This document shows, in pieces, positions 42,604-53,494 of a stretch of 64,000 nt of DNA. Position 1 is the first letter of the stretch; the number at the start of each line of letters is the position of its first letter. The translations under genes and the position numbers were made by a program. The notes beneath the pieces are model-generated. The model saw only the letters and a list, made by a program, of their open reading frames with translations, had not been told where the DNA came from and ran no database searches. Origin of the DNA: Sordariomycetes sp. S80-01Y (lineage: Eukaryota > Ascomycota > Sordariomycetes); contig JAXQJY010000029.1 of assembly GCA_037042185.1 (NCBI GenBank), positions 1,674,001-1,738,000 on the forward strand, in the 5' to 3' direction.

Positions 42604-45111
42604 ATGCCAGGCAGGCCGACTTTCTTCGACTTACAGTGTCGAAACCAGACGATATGCCGGACCTGTCTTGTGAGCTTGCGACAAGCACCAGCGTCGCAGG
42701 TTCAACCATGGATCGCACGATACTCAACACAGAGGCCCTCCGGCGGCCGCACACGCCGCGGGCGCGTGTCTGTTCGACTGGATAAAGTTCCGCTCAAAGG
42801 AGCTACGCAGGAGCCGACGAGGGCTGAGCTGCAGCAAGCAGTGGACGAGCTTAACCCAACCGGAGAGGAGGTAGGGGAGACTGCCGACTTCGACGCAAGG
42901 TTCTACGAACAGGAAGGGAATCAGATGAAAGAAGTTTCCCCGGAGGCATACGAGCAAGGGCTCATGGGGTTGGATGCCTCACCTTTGAAAGACTCGGCGT
43001 ACGATATCAGACGAGTGTTGAAGAAAAAGGTCCAGCGCCAGACATTTGACGAGGTGGTTGAGGAGATGGGACCTAGCTGGGAGAATATGCATACAACCGG
43101 GGACGTCGAGGATGTAGTCGCGAGGTTGAACAAGTACGACCAAGACATCGACCGACAGATCGAGGAGCAACTGGAAGAACTGCCGGACGAGGTTCGAGAT
43201 TCGTGGCTAGATCGGTTTGCTAAGTACGTGCCAGGGTTAAGGAGGAAAACCCCCGCGCCACCTCGAGTTCCTGTGCCCCAGATCTCGCTTCGACTTTTCA
43301 CAGCCAACCAGCGAAGGAAAGTCTCGAGGCTCAACTCTCTCGCTGAGCAAGTATTGCGGGATATCCACGTCAACGGCGAGATGACGCAGAAGCATGTTGT
43401 GTCTGTTTACAAGGCGTACCATGCGGCGCGGAAGTCGTTGGCGCATAGCTGGGACAGCGTGCCGGTTGATATGTGGGATTTCGTATGGAAGGTGTTCTCA
43501 GCGGATGAGTCGATCAACCCCCATCGGCTGGCACACATCTCCATGCTGGCCGTCGACATGAGCGACGCCAAGGTCGAGCTAAGCCCGCCGCAACAACTAG
43601 CCACAGTCGAAGCTGTGTTTGTGGAGGGCTTCGAGTCCAAAGCGTTGGACAACTGGAAGCGGTGCATGCCGAGCCTGGGAGCGGAGGATGCTGAGACGTT
43701 TAAGGATTTCTGGGAGCTGGGCGTGCGAATGTACTGCCAAACCGGAGACATGGACCAAGCACAGCGAGCCGTCGACAAACTACTCAAGCAACATTCAGAC
43801 CCCCGCATTCTCATGCCGATTATGCGCACATGGTCGGAACGTGGCACCCCTGAGGGCCATGAACATGCTTGGAATGCCTACTGGCAGATGCGCGAGCTCC
43901 TCGGCCCCGATATGAAGCTCTCGGACCACGACAAGATTGTCTCTGTCTTCTTAGCCTCAAATCAGATCGAGAACGCCCTTTACGCATTCGTCGACATGAT
44001 GAGTGACGGGCAGATCAACCTCAGAAAGCAGAAGTACATGCCCTCCGTGGTCGCCAACAAATTCTTCCTTGGCAAGTGGCTCAAGCGTCTGATTGGTGCT
44101 GGAGATCTGAATGGCGCGCACAAGGTTGTCGACTTCATGTGCAGCAAGGGTGTCCAATGCGCGCCCATCCAGCTCAATGGGCTCATCGGAGCTTACCATC
44201 GGGCTGGTGGCGCTGGCAACGTTGAGCTGGCAGACACCCTGGCGTGGGGTATGATCAAGTCGCGAATCGACTTTGTCACAGCTAGGAGAGAAGGGGCCGT
44301 TGAGTCCTATCATACCAAAGGTCAAGTGCCTTTACCACGGGCGACTCTCGAGACCTTCTCCCTCCTGGCCGAGAACTACCGATCTCGCGACCTCCACTCG
44401 CGACTGGACGAACTCTGGCAGGCCTTCACCGACGCGGAGATCTGCCCAGACGCTTTCATGATGAACCAGATCCTCGAGTCCTACATCCAAGGCAACCAGA
44501 TCGAGCAAGCGACCAATCTATACAACTCCCTGGTCAAGAAGAGGGGCATCAAACCCGACCCGTACACCTACAGCGCAATGTGGAAGACTCTCGGCGTCAG
44601 CCGGTTCCACCGCATCCGCCCTGAAGATAGGAAGCGGGAGATTCGCGCCACCAGGGCCATGTTCGCCGAGACAGCCAAGCATCGCGACGACGCGTTCCCG
44701 TCCGAGGGTATGGACGGCCAGCTGGCGCGCAAGATTCTACACAGCTTCCGCCAGCTCGAGGACGATGCTGGCTTCCTGGTCGCCCTGACATCGCTCAAGG
44801 AGATCTTCAACTTCCTGCCCACCGAGCTGCTGGTCCTGGAGCTCGTCATCGGCACCACCAGGCTGTCGTGGGACCAGCCCACGCACAGGCGGAAGCTGAT
44901 GCACGCCAAGCGCACCTTGGACTTTGACCTCGCCAAGTGGGCGGAGGACGACAAGTCAAAAATCGAAGGAGACAGGCGAGCCATCGCGCTGTACGAGTAC
45001 CTCCAGAGGAGACACTGGCCATCGGGCGGCCAGGAGGAGAGGAGGAAGGAATTCATCAGAACGGCCAAGGAGATGGGCGTGTACGATGCCTTGGGTCCCA
45101 AGGCGAATTAG
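42604..45111 (+). CDS. Mitochondrial pentatricopeptide-repeat (PPR) protein
   Basis: Single exon of 835 residues. The ATG at 42604 (MPGRPTFFDLQCRN) is chosen; the frame extends upstream but without an earlier ATG. The first 60 residues are basic, hydroxylated and poor in acids, as in a mitochondrial presequence, followed by RRGRVSVRLDKVPLKGA. The remainder is helical. The clearest PPR unit lies near residues 617-660, with ILESYIQGNQIEQATNLYNS and GIKPDPYTYSAMW; earlier weaker units occur around residues 400-560. Such proteins bind organellar RNA or assist complex assembly. It could be an expression factor for a mitochondrial transcript, a mitoribosome-associated factor or a CIA84-type complex I assembly protein; the sequence alone does not decide. 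Confidence 0.85.
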   Translation: MPGRPTFFDLQCRNQTICRTCLVSLRQAPASQVQPWIARYSTQRPSGGRTRRGRVSVRLDKVPLKGATQEPTRAELQQAVDELNPTGEEVGETADFDARFYEQEGNQMKEVSPEAYEQGLMGLDASPLKDSAYDIRRVLKKKVQRQTFDEVVEEMGPSWENMHTTGDVEDVVARLNKYDQDIDRQIEEQLEELPDEVRDSWLDRFAKYVPGLRRKTPAPPRVPVPQISLRLFTANQRRKVSRLNSLAEQVLRDIHVNGEMTQKHVVSVYKAYHAARKSLAHSWDSVPVDMWDFVWKVFSADESINPHRLAHISMLAVDMSDAKVELSPPQQLATVEAVFVEGFESKALDNWKRCMPSLGAEDAETFKDFWELGVRMYCQTGDMDQAQRAVDKLLKQHSDPRILMPIMRTWSERGTPEGHEHAWNAYWQMRELLGPDMKLSDHDKIVSVFLASNQIENALYAFVDMMSDGQINLRKQKYMPSVVANKFFLGKWLKRLIGAGDLNGAHKVVDFMCSKGVQCAPIQLNGLIGAYHRAGGAGNVELADTLAWGMIKSRIDFVTARREGAVESYHTKGQVPLPRATLETFSLLAENYRSRDLHSRLDELWQAFTDAEICPDAFMMNQILESYIQGNQIEQATNLYNSLVKKRGIKPDPYTYSAMWKTLGVSRFHRIRPEDRKREIRATRAMFAETAKHRDDAFPSEGMDGQLARKILHSFRQLEDDAGFLVALTSLKEIFNFLPTELLVLELVIGTTRLSWDQPTHRRKLMHAKRTLDFDLAKWAEDDKSKIEGDRRAIALYEYLQRRHWPSGGQEERRKEFIRTAKEMGVYDALGPKAN

Positions 45112-45812
45112 AAGCGGAATCTTGTACAATGTTGTATCACCACGAGCAGACACATAGACGGGGATGGGACTAGGTATAAGCATCATGTATCATCACAGCG
45201 ACTCACATATATTTTGTATAACACCATAGATACTCAATGTTTCGAGAGCAGGATCGCGTGAAGTGGCTGTTTTCATCTTCCAAATTATGATTATGCGAAG
45301 CCTTCCCGTCTAGCACGCGGCGTCCGGAGGCTGTTCCTCAATCTACATAGACCCTCTCAGGCGCTTGCAAGGCCGTGTTGCGGAGGTGTACCGCCAAGGG
45401 CCACGCCGGACCTGTTGTGCGCCGTAGCTATTGTTGCCTTGGCACTCGTGAAGCAAAGTCGGGGTAGGCTCTCTTGGACAGTCTGTGTCTGGTCCGTACC
45501 GTACTCATTGAGCGTGAGGAGCGGTGTAAAGGTCGGCCTGCTATAGCAAAACTGGCGACTGGTAAAGCAGCCTCAGGTCGTCGGCTGCCTTGTATCCCGA
45601 CTGAGTCTGTGGGGGCTACCGACTTCATGCAGTCGATTGGTTGTCGCCTGTTGGTGGTCTGTGGTGTTTGGGCCTTTTCTCCCTTTCACTCTAGTAATAT
45701 GTTTCGCAGACCGAGTCACTTTCTGCTTCTTTTTCAGAACCATCTTCTTGCTCCCTCTCTTGGTCGGTGCATGACTTTCGACCAGCCTCTTAGCATCAGA
45801 ACCATCCTTCCC
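45112..45812. other. Convergent 3' flanks
   Basis: 701 bp between the stops of the PPR gene (+) and the TAF3-like gene (-). An open + strand frame spanning 45474-45989 runs antisense into the TAF3-like gene and has no domain. Confidence 0.55.
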
Positions 45813-46558
45813 CTAGGTGATGTCCATCTCATCAAGGCCTTCGCCCTCCAGCCGATCTCCAACCGAACTAAGCTTGGAGCTAGGGGCCAGAGAGTGATCA
45901 CGCCCATTGACGTCTGGAGAATCCTTCTCGTCCGCTGGTTCGGATACCTTCTTGCGGCCGGTCCGTCGGCAAACCCAGTCTTCGATTGATTTGATGGGGC
46001 CGCCGCCTTCGATTTCGAGGTCGCCCACATCAGCTGGTTTGCCCAGAATTGTGCCTTGGAATTTGGAGTCATCGGATGTCTTGTTGTGACGTTTTTTCAA
46101 CGCTGCAGCACGCCTTTGTCAGTCATGGCTTCCAGAACGCAACCGCAAGTAGAGGTCTCACCCTTTAAGTAGTCCGTCTCGTCGACTTCGCCGTCTCCCT
46201 TGGCAAACTCCATAATATCCTTCATTCGCTGTCCCTCGAACCAGCTGATGAACTCCTCGACGCCTCGCAGGTCCTCCTCCTCCCTCCAGTCTTGCTCGGC
46301 CGGTATTCGTTCCGGGAGCAACGCGCCGACCTCTTGCAGCGCGAGCCGTATCTCCACTATCCCGAAGTCTCCAGCATCGCCGTGGTTGTGAGTCGCGCTG
46401 TGGGCGGTCTTCTCGCAGAGCAGGGAGAGGTAGCGCGCCGCAAGGTCGGTGAGAGCATCGAGGACGGCTGGTGATGTGCCGTGGTAGCCCGTCGCGCGCA
46501 GGATCTGAAGTATCGAGGGACGGAGGAAGGCGTGGAATAGGGTTGCTGGCGCAGGCAT
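45813..46558 (-). CDS. taf3: TAF3-like TFIID subunit (bromodomain-associated histone fold)
   Basis: Exons 46558-46162 and 46102-45813 around a 59-bp intron give 228 residues. The N-terminal histone fold (Bromo_TP) covers about residues 1-85: FHAFLRPSILQILRATGYHG, then SPAVLDALTDLAARYLSLLC and IVEIRLALQEVGAL. The second conserved helix, GVEEFISWFEGQRMKDIMEF, is typical of fungal TAF3. Splicing joins DYLK to ALKKRHNKTSDDSKFQGTIL. The tail contains VCRRTGRKK and is charged. TAF3 pairs with TAF10 in TFIID. As in other fungi, there is no PHD finger. An alternative is another Bromo_TP protein (for example TAF8 or Spt7-like), but the short form and the FISWFEGQR block favour TAF3. Confidence 0.78.
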
Positions 46559-46998
46559 GGTGGCTGACGTTGTCTGTCGCGGTCGGTCAATCACGAGATC
46601 GACCGCAGGTGTGTTTCGTCGTTTGCGCGGTGCCGGTCGGTGGTTCGTGTCGGACTGCACTGGCGCATGTTGAGCGTTGAGAGAAAGTGCCCGGACCGTT
46701 ACGAGAAGTCTATCCCCTCGGTACGATCCATCTGTGACACGAGGCTTTGCTTTGCGGAGCACTCGTGGCACGCTTTGTGTGAAAGGTGGAGGTGAACCTT
46801 CGCGGTTGAGGTGGACGTTGGCGCATCAAACAAAGCTGCCACAGTGTGGGCATACAGTGCTGGTACGCAGCTCACACGAACTTTAAGTATATTCACAGGA
46901 CTGACTTATTGATCGAGACCATCTCTCATCTGGATTCCGTACGGCACAGCAACTATTGATACTTCATCCATTGCGCGTGCTCGATGCACCCTAACTTC
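46559..46998. other. Intergenic, promoter of the TAF3-like gene
   Basis: 440 bp between two - strand genes (3' end of the peptidase, start of the TAF3-like gene). Nothing further is recognised. Confidence 0.6.
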
Positions 46999-49303
46999 TT
47001 ATCGTACAGCAATCTGTTGCATGCTCTTGGCGAGTTTCTCATCCCTCGCAACACCGCTGAAGTGGTTGATCCAGCTCAGCACCTCCCGATGCCAGACCAA
47101 GGAGTTCTCAGGTTTCAGCACCCACTGCGCCAACAATCATCAGTGTGCGTTGCGTACCAGGGACAGACATACTTACGTGATTCTCATCCGGAAACATGAC
47201 AAGCTTGCTCGGTACGCCGCGGGCTTGCAGCACATTGAACATGGCCAACCCCTCCGAAATGGGCAGACGGTAATCAAGCTCGCTGTGAATGACGAGCATT
47301 GGCGTCTCCCATTGATCAGCGTGCAGCGATGGATCCCACTTCTTGTATCCTTCACGGTTCTCCCAGAGGGAACCACCAAAATCGTGCTCGGGGAAGAAGA
47401 GCTCCTCTGTGGACCACTGGTTCTGCGTTGAGAAGACGCCATCGTGGCAAACAAGGGCTTTGAATTTGCGTCCGAGGTCATTGCCCTGGATCCAGTCTGT
47501 TCTCATCGTCAGCCAGCTCCCACAAAGGGTTGTGCGATCCTGCACTCACTGATCATGTAACCGCCATAGGATGCTCCGAGAGCCACTGCGCGCTCAGTAT
47601 CGACATATCCGACCTCCTTCTCGAGGTATTCGAAGCATTTCACCAGGTCCTTGTATGGAGTTCCTCCCCAGTTCTCCTTAATGGCATCAACATGGGCTTG
47701 TCCATAGCCTGTGCTTCCCGTAGGATTAGGACAGACCACCACATAGCCCTGCTCCGCGAAAATAGCCGGGTTCCATCGTGTGCTCCAGTCATCTGTCCAG
47801 GCCGACTGCGGCCCTCCGTGGATCAGCATGGCCAGTGGGTATTTCTTCGTCTTATCGAAGTGGGAGGGTGTCATAACAAGCGCGTGGTTGTCATAGCCAG
47901 CGGCGCCCTCATACCAGATCTCGGAGCATTGAGACTGGCTCAGGCCTAGACTCTTACCGTGCTTTGAGCTCGAAGAGATCTCTTTGATGGACTTGTCGCT
48001 TGGGTCGAGGATTGCATAGCTTGAGTTCTCCACGCGCGATTTCGAGCTCACAAGCAGCGAGGAGCTATCACCCAGAACTTTGGCCTCGATAACGCCGCCG
48101 CCTAAAAAGATGTTCTCGGGCTTCTCCTTTGTCGAAGCATCGGCAGGGATCTTCCACAGAGACACTCGCCCATGCTTCTCCGCGCCGATGAAGAGCTCGT
48201 CGCCGCTGTTATTCCATATCGCCCACTCCAGTCGCCCTTCCCAGTCCTCATCGCCCTCGAAGAACGCTTCGACATGGTCCATCTTGGTAATATCAGGGAT
48301 AATCAATAGCCTAGGCCGATCAGACTCGTACTGATCTGACTTCATGCGCATGAAGACAACTTTCTTTCCATCCTTGGAGAAGGTCGGAGACGTGGTGTAT
48401 CCTCGAAGACTGGCGGTCTTTGCGATTTGCGGAGCCAATTGACCGGAGGCGCCCTTTTGGAAAGGGACGTAGTACAGGTCGGACTTGGTGTATCGAGCTG
48501 GGTTCAGCTCAGGGTCCTTTGCAACAAACACAATGCCGGTGGTGGAAATGTCGAAGTCGCCGGTGCCGCCAAAGGGTGCAACAGGGCTGCTCAACCCGGT
48601 ACCTGCGAGCAAGTTGGACAGTCCATCTTCGAGAGACCATTTGCCGTCCTTCTTGGTCAGCTCGCCGAACCAAAGCGAGTTCTGGTTCTCGGTGGACCAT
48701 GCGTCCCAGTGGCGCACAAAGAGGGACGTGTAGATCTTGGCCGACGATTGGGACTTGGCCTCGGCGGCGGGCCAGTACATGTCACCCTCTGGAGTTGTCA
48801 ATGCCGAGCAGCACAGCAGTGCCTTGCCCGAATCGATCTGTTTTACCTTGGGATTTGCCAGGCTCCCCGCGAAGAATTGGATCATCTTCGCTGATCTCGA
48901 GAAGTGTCAGTATCCTGAGCAAGAAATCTGGCTTGGGTTCTTACTCTGGGCTGTCAAGCACGTTCTGGGTCATTAGGGCTGTGCATCCCCGATCCGTGGG
49001 CTTGAAGAACGCGATCTCCTCTTTGCTGATCCATACGGGGTCAAAGGCCGAGGCGTCTTCAGATACAAGGTTAGAATGGCCATCGGGAATGCTCAGCACT
49101 CGTATCTGAGACGTCTTCTGGTGGGTTTCAAATGAGTAGCTAGAGACCTGAACTTGTTAGGGTCGTCGTGAGCTGTCGGGGCTGCTCATCGTAGCACTCA
49201 CTGTGTAGAGAACCAGCTCGCCCGATGAGTTTGGAATTCCAGCCGACCGTCTGGGAGCCGAAAGCATCACCTCAGGGGTGAAGCGCGACGCCTGGATCGT
49301 CAT
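46999..49303 (-). CDS. Dipeptidyl-peptidase-5-like serine peptidase (prolyl oligopeptidase family), no signal peptide
   Basis: Five exons: 49303-49202, 49147-48945, 48895-47550, 47496-47177 and 47124-46999, giving 698 residues. All four introns (49-54 bp) close in frame. An N-terminal seven-bladed propeller ([39 protein letters not shown]) precedes the S9 catalytic domain. The triad is readable: Ser about 544 in GASYGGYM, Asp about 625 in SELDYRLP and His about 657 in [14 protein letters not shown] forms the oxyanion region. Filamentous fungi secrete a DppV enzyme of this family that removes X-Ala and related dipeptides. This copy starts [16 protein letters not shown] without a signal peptide, so a cytosolic peptidase or acylaminoacyl-peptidase role is more likely. 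Confidence 0.92.
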
Positions 49304-51264
49304 CGTGGCGGTGGTGCTGACGCTGCTCCTCGTAGGTGTTGCGGCTACCGAGCATCAGACTAGGGACTTGTGGTGAGTGCGTCGGTCGTGTAAGTCAAAT
49401 TACAGGGGCCCCTGCAAGTCCAGGGCGGTAGTTGATGTGTCGAAATGGTAGCTGTAGAGTAGGGAACTGGAAGAAAGCAATGATGCCCTCGAGCACGTAT
49501 ATTCCCCTCTTAAGTTCGTCCGCAACGGACCAAGAGTGAAAAAGTCAAAAACCTCCTCTTTCCCTCTCGCCCTCTCTTCTCCTCTTTACTCCTCCTCTAT
49601 CAATGACATGCGTGTTGCTGGCTTCCCCTCTCTCGCCCGGTTTCCCCCTCACGCGAGGTGCGGGGTACCGTGAGGCTACTCCGTAGCCCGTACCCAGGGT
49701 CACACAACGTGCGGCTAGTCGAGAGGAAATGGTGTCATTTCTTGGTCTGTACGGGGTACAGGTGGCTGGCGTATTTCGAGGTGTGCGCGATGTAAGACGA
49801 TTCTCTACGAGGGGAGTGAGTCGTGCAGGGCAGTGACAGAGGTTACCCTTTCCAGGTTGAAGCTGAGGCTGGGATGCGCCCTGCTCGTGTAAGTCGCGTG
49901 CTTCCCCACCCGATTGAGTTCTTCACAAAAGATACATGTAGTAGCACATGATGTCAACACTACAATTCAATCCTTCTGTGGTCAATTTGCATGCCTTCCT
50001 TGGGTGGTCTTCGAAACTGGGGGAGAGCTTATACGGTGTTGGAAGTCCGGATCATGGGTATCTTCTGCAGCATTCATTCTGCAGTCCATACTGTGTGACG
50101 CGCCAGCACATTCAAAGACGAAGAAAAAAAAAAGAAATAGAAATAAGGAGCTGGAAAGTCAAGCGACTGGTCGAGGATTTCTTTCATCCCCTCAATTGCG
50201 AAATGATGACACAAGACACAGGAGCATAACTACAGTGCAGTGCTGGCTTAGGAGCCAGAGCTTCAGCGCTGCCAGAGGATTTCGTCATCAACCCCCTACC
50301 TCGACCAACACCCAGGAGCGGGGGTCGATATGTCTTGTTTTCATAGACTGTTAATTATGCTTAGCTGGTCCCGAACATGAGGATTCGAGTCTACACTGAA
50401 TGCCGAAAGACGACGTGCCACGTTGCGGCACACCACAATCTCTGGTGCAATGGCAACGCGGCTTTAAGGGCTCGTCGCGCCCTAGCATTGCAAGAGACAG
50501 CATCAGTGCTGGTCTCTGAAGGTTGGAATCAGATAGGCCAGACATTTAGAGAAAGTGAGGGCCATAACAGCAAAATTTCAATTTTTCACCGTGAGCTTAG
50601 ACTATAACTTTGTTCCCAATCTGGTGCAACCAAGTCACCCCATGTTTGGATCAAATGAAGCAGCTCTCACGAAATTGAAAACAACAAATGGTTCTATCTA
50701 CCCATCCTTGCTTCAGTCGCATGGCTTGTACTAATAAGTAACCAAAGCCATAACCGAAGCCCCTTCCTTCATCAAAATCTATATTCTCCTTCCCAGATGC
50801 AACAACTAGAGCATCCCAAGGTTTCAGGAAACAGCGCGATTGCCACAAAGGATAGAATAGCTGCCAGAAATGACCGATATTATTTCTACCGTCGATTCAC
50901 AGCGATGCGGCAGCAGGTAGGATTGAAGGATGGTGAGGAGGACCCCCTAGAAAAAGATTGTGATCAAACAATCTACTGGAGAATCCCCACGAAAAAAAAT
51001 CACACTAAAACTATTGCGTTGAAATACAGATGGTGCTTTTCGCAACAACGGTCCCATGGCATCTATCTGGGGAGATTTATGTAGGTCAGGTCTCTGCCAA
51101 AAAGGGGGCGTCCAAAAAAGGGGCTCCAGAAAGTGGGCTAGCGCTAAACCCAGAGGCGGAGAGAGCCTCAATCTCAAGTCAACCAGCGTTTAGTAGCCTG
51201 GACCGGTCAGCAATCACCCACACAGGAATCACCGAGAAAGAACCGCGACTGATATATCACGGAA

Positions 51265-51312
<48 letters not shown>

Positions 51313-51550
51313 GTCGCACTCGAATTTCCAGCCACTGAGGAGGCTGCTGCGCGCTTAAAGCCACGTGCGTCAAGCTCGTCGACGGCCAATCTTCGGCCCC
51401 CACTATAATTTACCCCAGAAGATCAGCCTGTTCTGCACCCCTAAAGCCCAGTCAGTCGTCCGTCCACGCCTCACCGTCCGCCCTCGCTTCTTTCTCTCGC
51501 CCATCTTTTCCCACGCCCCAAAGGCCCCTCCCCCGCCTCAATCGCTCAGA
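49304..51550. other. Intergenic, 2.2 kb, divergent promoter region
   Basis: This lies between the starts of the peptidase (-) and ERG26 (+). It contains an A-rich tract near 50120-50142 and a (TC)21 microsatellite at 51269-51310. Frames of up to 146 codons exist but lack ATG-led conserved domains. Two loose matches to the sterol regulatory element are noted in the findings. Confidence 0.5.
51269..51310 (+). repeat. (TC)21 microsatellite, 240 bp upstream of ERG26
   Basis: A perfect 42-bp run of TC. Such pyrimidine tracts are common in fungal promoters and leaders. Confidence 0.95.
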
Positions 51551-52709
51551 ATGTCGGAGAAGCAACGCGGCGACCTCGGTCGCATCCTCGTCGTCGGCGG
51601 CAACGGCTTCCTCGGCCACCACGTCGTCAACCAGGCCCTCGAGAAGTGGACCACGAGCGCCGTCTCGTCCATCGACCTGCGCTGCGAGAAGAACCGCAAC
51701 CCGAGCGCCGTCTACAAGGAGGTCGACATCACCGACTCCGAGAAGCTGCTGTCCGCCTTCGAGGAGCTGAAGCCCGACGTCGTCATCCACACGGCGTCGC
51801 CCGCGGCCGCGGATCACACCAATGCGAAGGACCTGTTCCAGAAGGTCAACGTGGACGGCACCAATTGCGTTATTGAGGCGTGTCAGAAGGCCGGGGTCAA
51901 GGCTCTGGTGTACACGAGCTCGGCCAGCGTCATCAGCAACGATGTCGACGACTTGCACAACGCGGATGAGCGCTTCCCCGTCCTGACGGGCGACCAGCAG
52001 CACTCCTTCTACTCCGACACCAAGGTAGGCCGGCTCGGCGCTCTACGCAAGAGACGAAGGCTAACAACGACAGGCTCAAGCTGAAGAGGCTGTCATCGCC
52101 GCCAACCGCCAAGAAGGCTCCAAGCTCCTGACCTGCGCCATCCGCCCCTCGGGCATCTTCGGCGAAGGCGACGGCCAGACCCTCGCGGGCTTCATCGGCG
52201 CCTACAACAACCGCAAGCACAAGATCCAGATCGGCGACAACCTCAACATCTTCGACTTCACCTACGTCGGCAACGTCGCGCACGCCCTCCTCCTCGCCTC
52301 GCGCCTGCTCCTGGCCAGCGCCGCCGTGGCGCCCAAGGTCCCGCTCGACCACGAGCGCGTCGACGGCGAGGCCTTCCTCATCACCAACGACTCGCCCGTC
52401 TACTTCTGGGACTTTGCCCGGGCGATCTGGGCCGCGGCCGGCGACAGGAGCGGTACGGCTGGGGTTTGGCGCCTGGGCACCGGGTTTGCTGGCGTCTTGG
52501 GCGTTCTGAGCGAGATTGGGGGCATGATCTTGCAGACGACGCCTACGTTCAACAAGAAGAAGGTAACCATGTCGTCCATGACGAGGTACTACAACATCGG
52601 GAAGGCGAGGAGAGTGCTGCACTACGAGCCTTTGTGGTCGCTGCAGGAGGGCGTTTCCAGGGGCGTAAAGTGGTTCCAAGAGCAGGACGGCGGTGTTAGG
52701 GCTCCATAG
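51551..52709 (+). CDS. ERG26: Sterol-4-alpha-carboxylate 3-dehydrogenase, decarboxylating (C-3 sterol dehydrogenase)
   Basis: Exons 51551-52024 and 52074-52709 around a 49-bp intron give 369 residues. It is a short-chain dehydrogenase of the 3-beta-HSD group: GRILVVGGNGFLGHHVV binds NAD(P), VVIHTASPAAADH and VNVDGTNCVIEAC follow, and the catalytic YxxxK is FYSDTK (Tyr about 154, Lys 158, the last codon of exon 1). RPSGIFGEGD and NIFDFTYVGNVAHA are further family signatures. Erg26 oxidises and decarboxylates 4-methylsterol carboxylates at the ER during removal of the C-4 methyl groups in ergosterol synthesis. A hydrophobic region near residues 285-300 may be the membrane-contact helix. An alternative within the family is a different 3-beta-HSD-like enzyme, but length and motifs fit Erg26 best. 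Confidence 0.9.
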
Positions 52710-53494
52710 AGGGTGCTTTCGGGTTGCTAGCTCACATAATTCTTGTCAATACCAGTAATTTGAACTTCGGGCTTACCAAGGCCTTGTGCTACGCGACATG
52801 CGGTTCGGAGTACGGTGGTCGGACTACATTTTCACGAGCCGAGAAGAGCTGAAGTGGCTTGACACACAAGATTCAGTTTGTACATCCCGTTCACATGGCG
52901 CAAGCGACTGCTCTTTTCAGTGGAACATTTATTTGTCCCTAATTCAAGCCATTGGGCCCGTTCGTGACTGAAACGATAACTATGTCCATCCTCAAAACAA
53001 CATTGTTTCCGCACATGCGCACCACCCGACCGTCTCTTGTCTCGGCCTTGCAGGTGTCCAAAGGGAGCACCCAACACCTTCTTCCTCCTCTCATGGGTTT
53101 TTTTTCCTTCTATACACCAATACGACATAAGGAGCTGGGCCCCAGCCGGCCGAATCCAACTTGTGGTATAAAAAAAAGAGGAGGGAGCACCTAACCTTGC
53201 CTCCTCCCCGAGCCTTTTGTCTTTTGGTTTTGGTCGTTAAGAAGCGCACAACTCCGCCCGCTGAAGTGTGAAGCCGCCAAGGTGACGGTGGCCGGCGTTA
53301 TAGATGGTAGCCGGCAAGAAGTGAGAAAAACGTCGTCATGCGTAAAAATGATCCCCTCCCCTGATTCGGCCCGAGGATTTCATAAGGGCCCCTGGGTACG
53401 AACATGAACGCCGCCGATGATGCATGTGACTCTACATCCTAGTCATGTATCCTATGCAAAGATGAGGCGAGATGCCGCCGGTAAGTTTTTCGTG
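52710..53494. other. Convergent 3' flanks
   Basis: 785 bp between the stops of ERG26 (+) and LRG1 (-). It includes short T- and A-homopolymers (about 53099-53106 and 53170-53177). No gene is supported. Confidence 0.6.
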
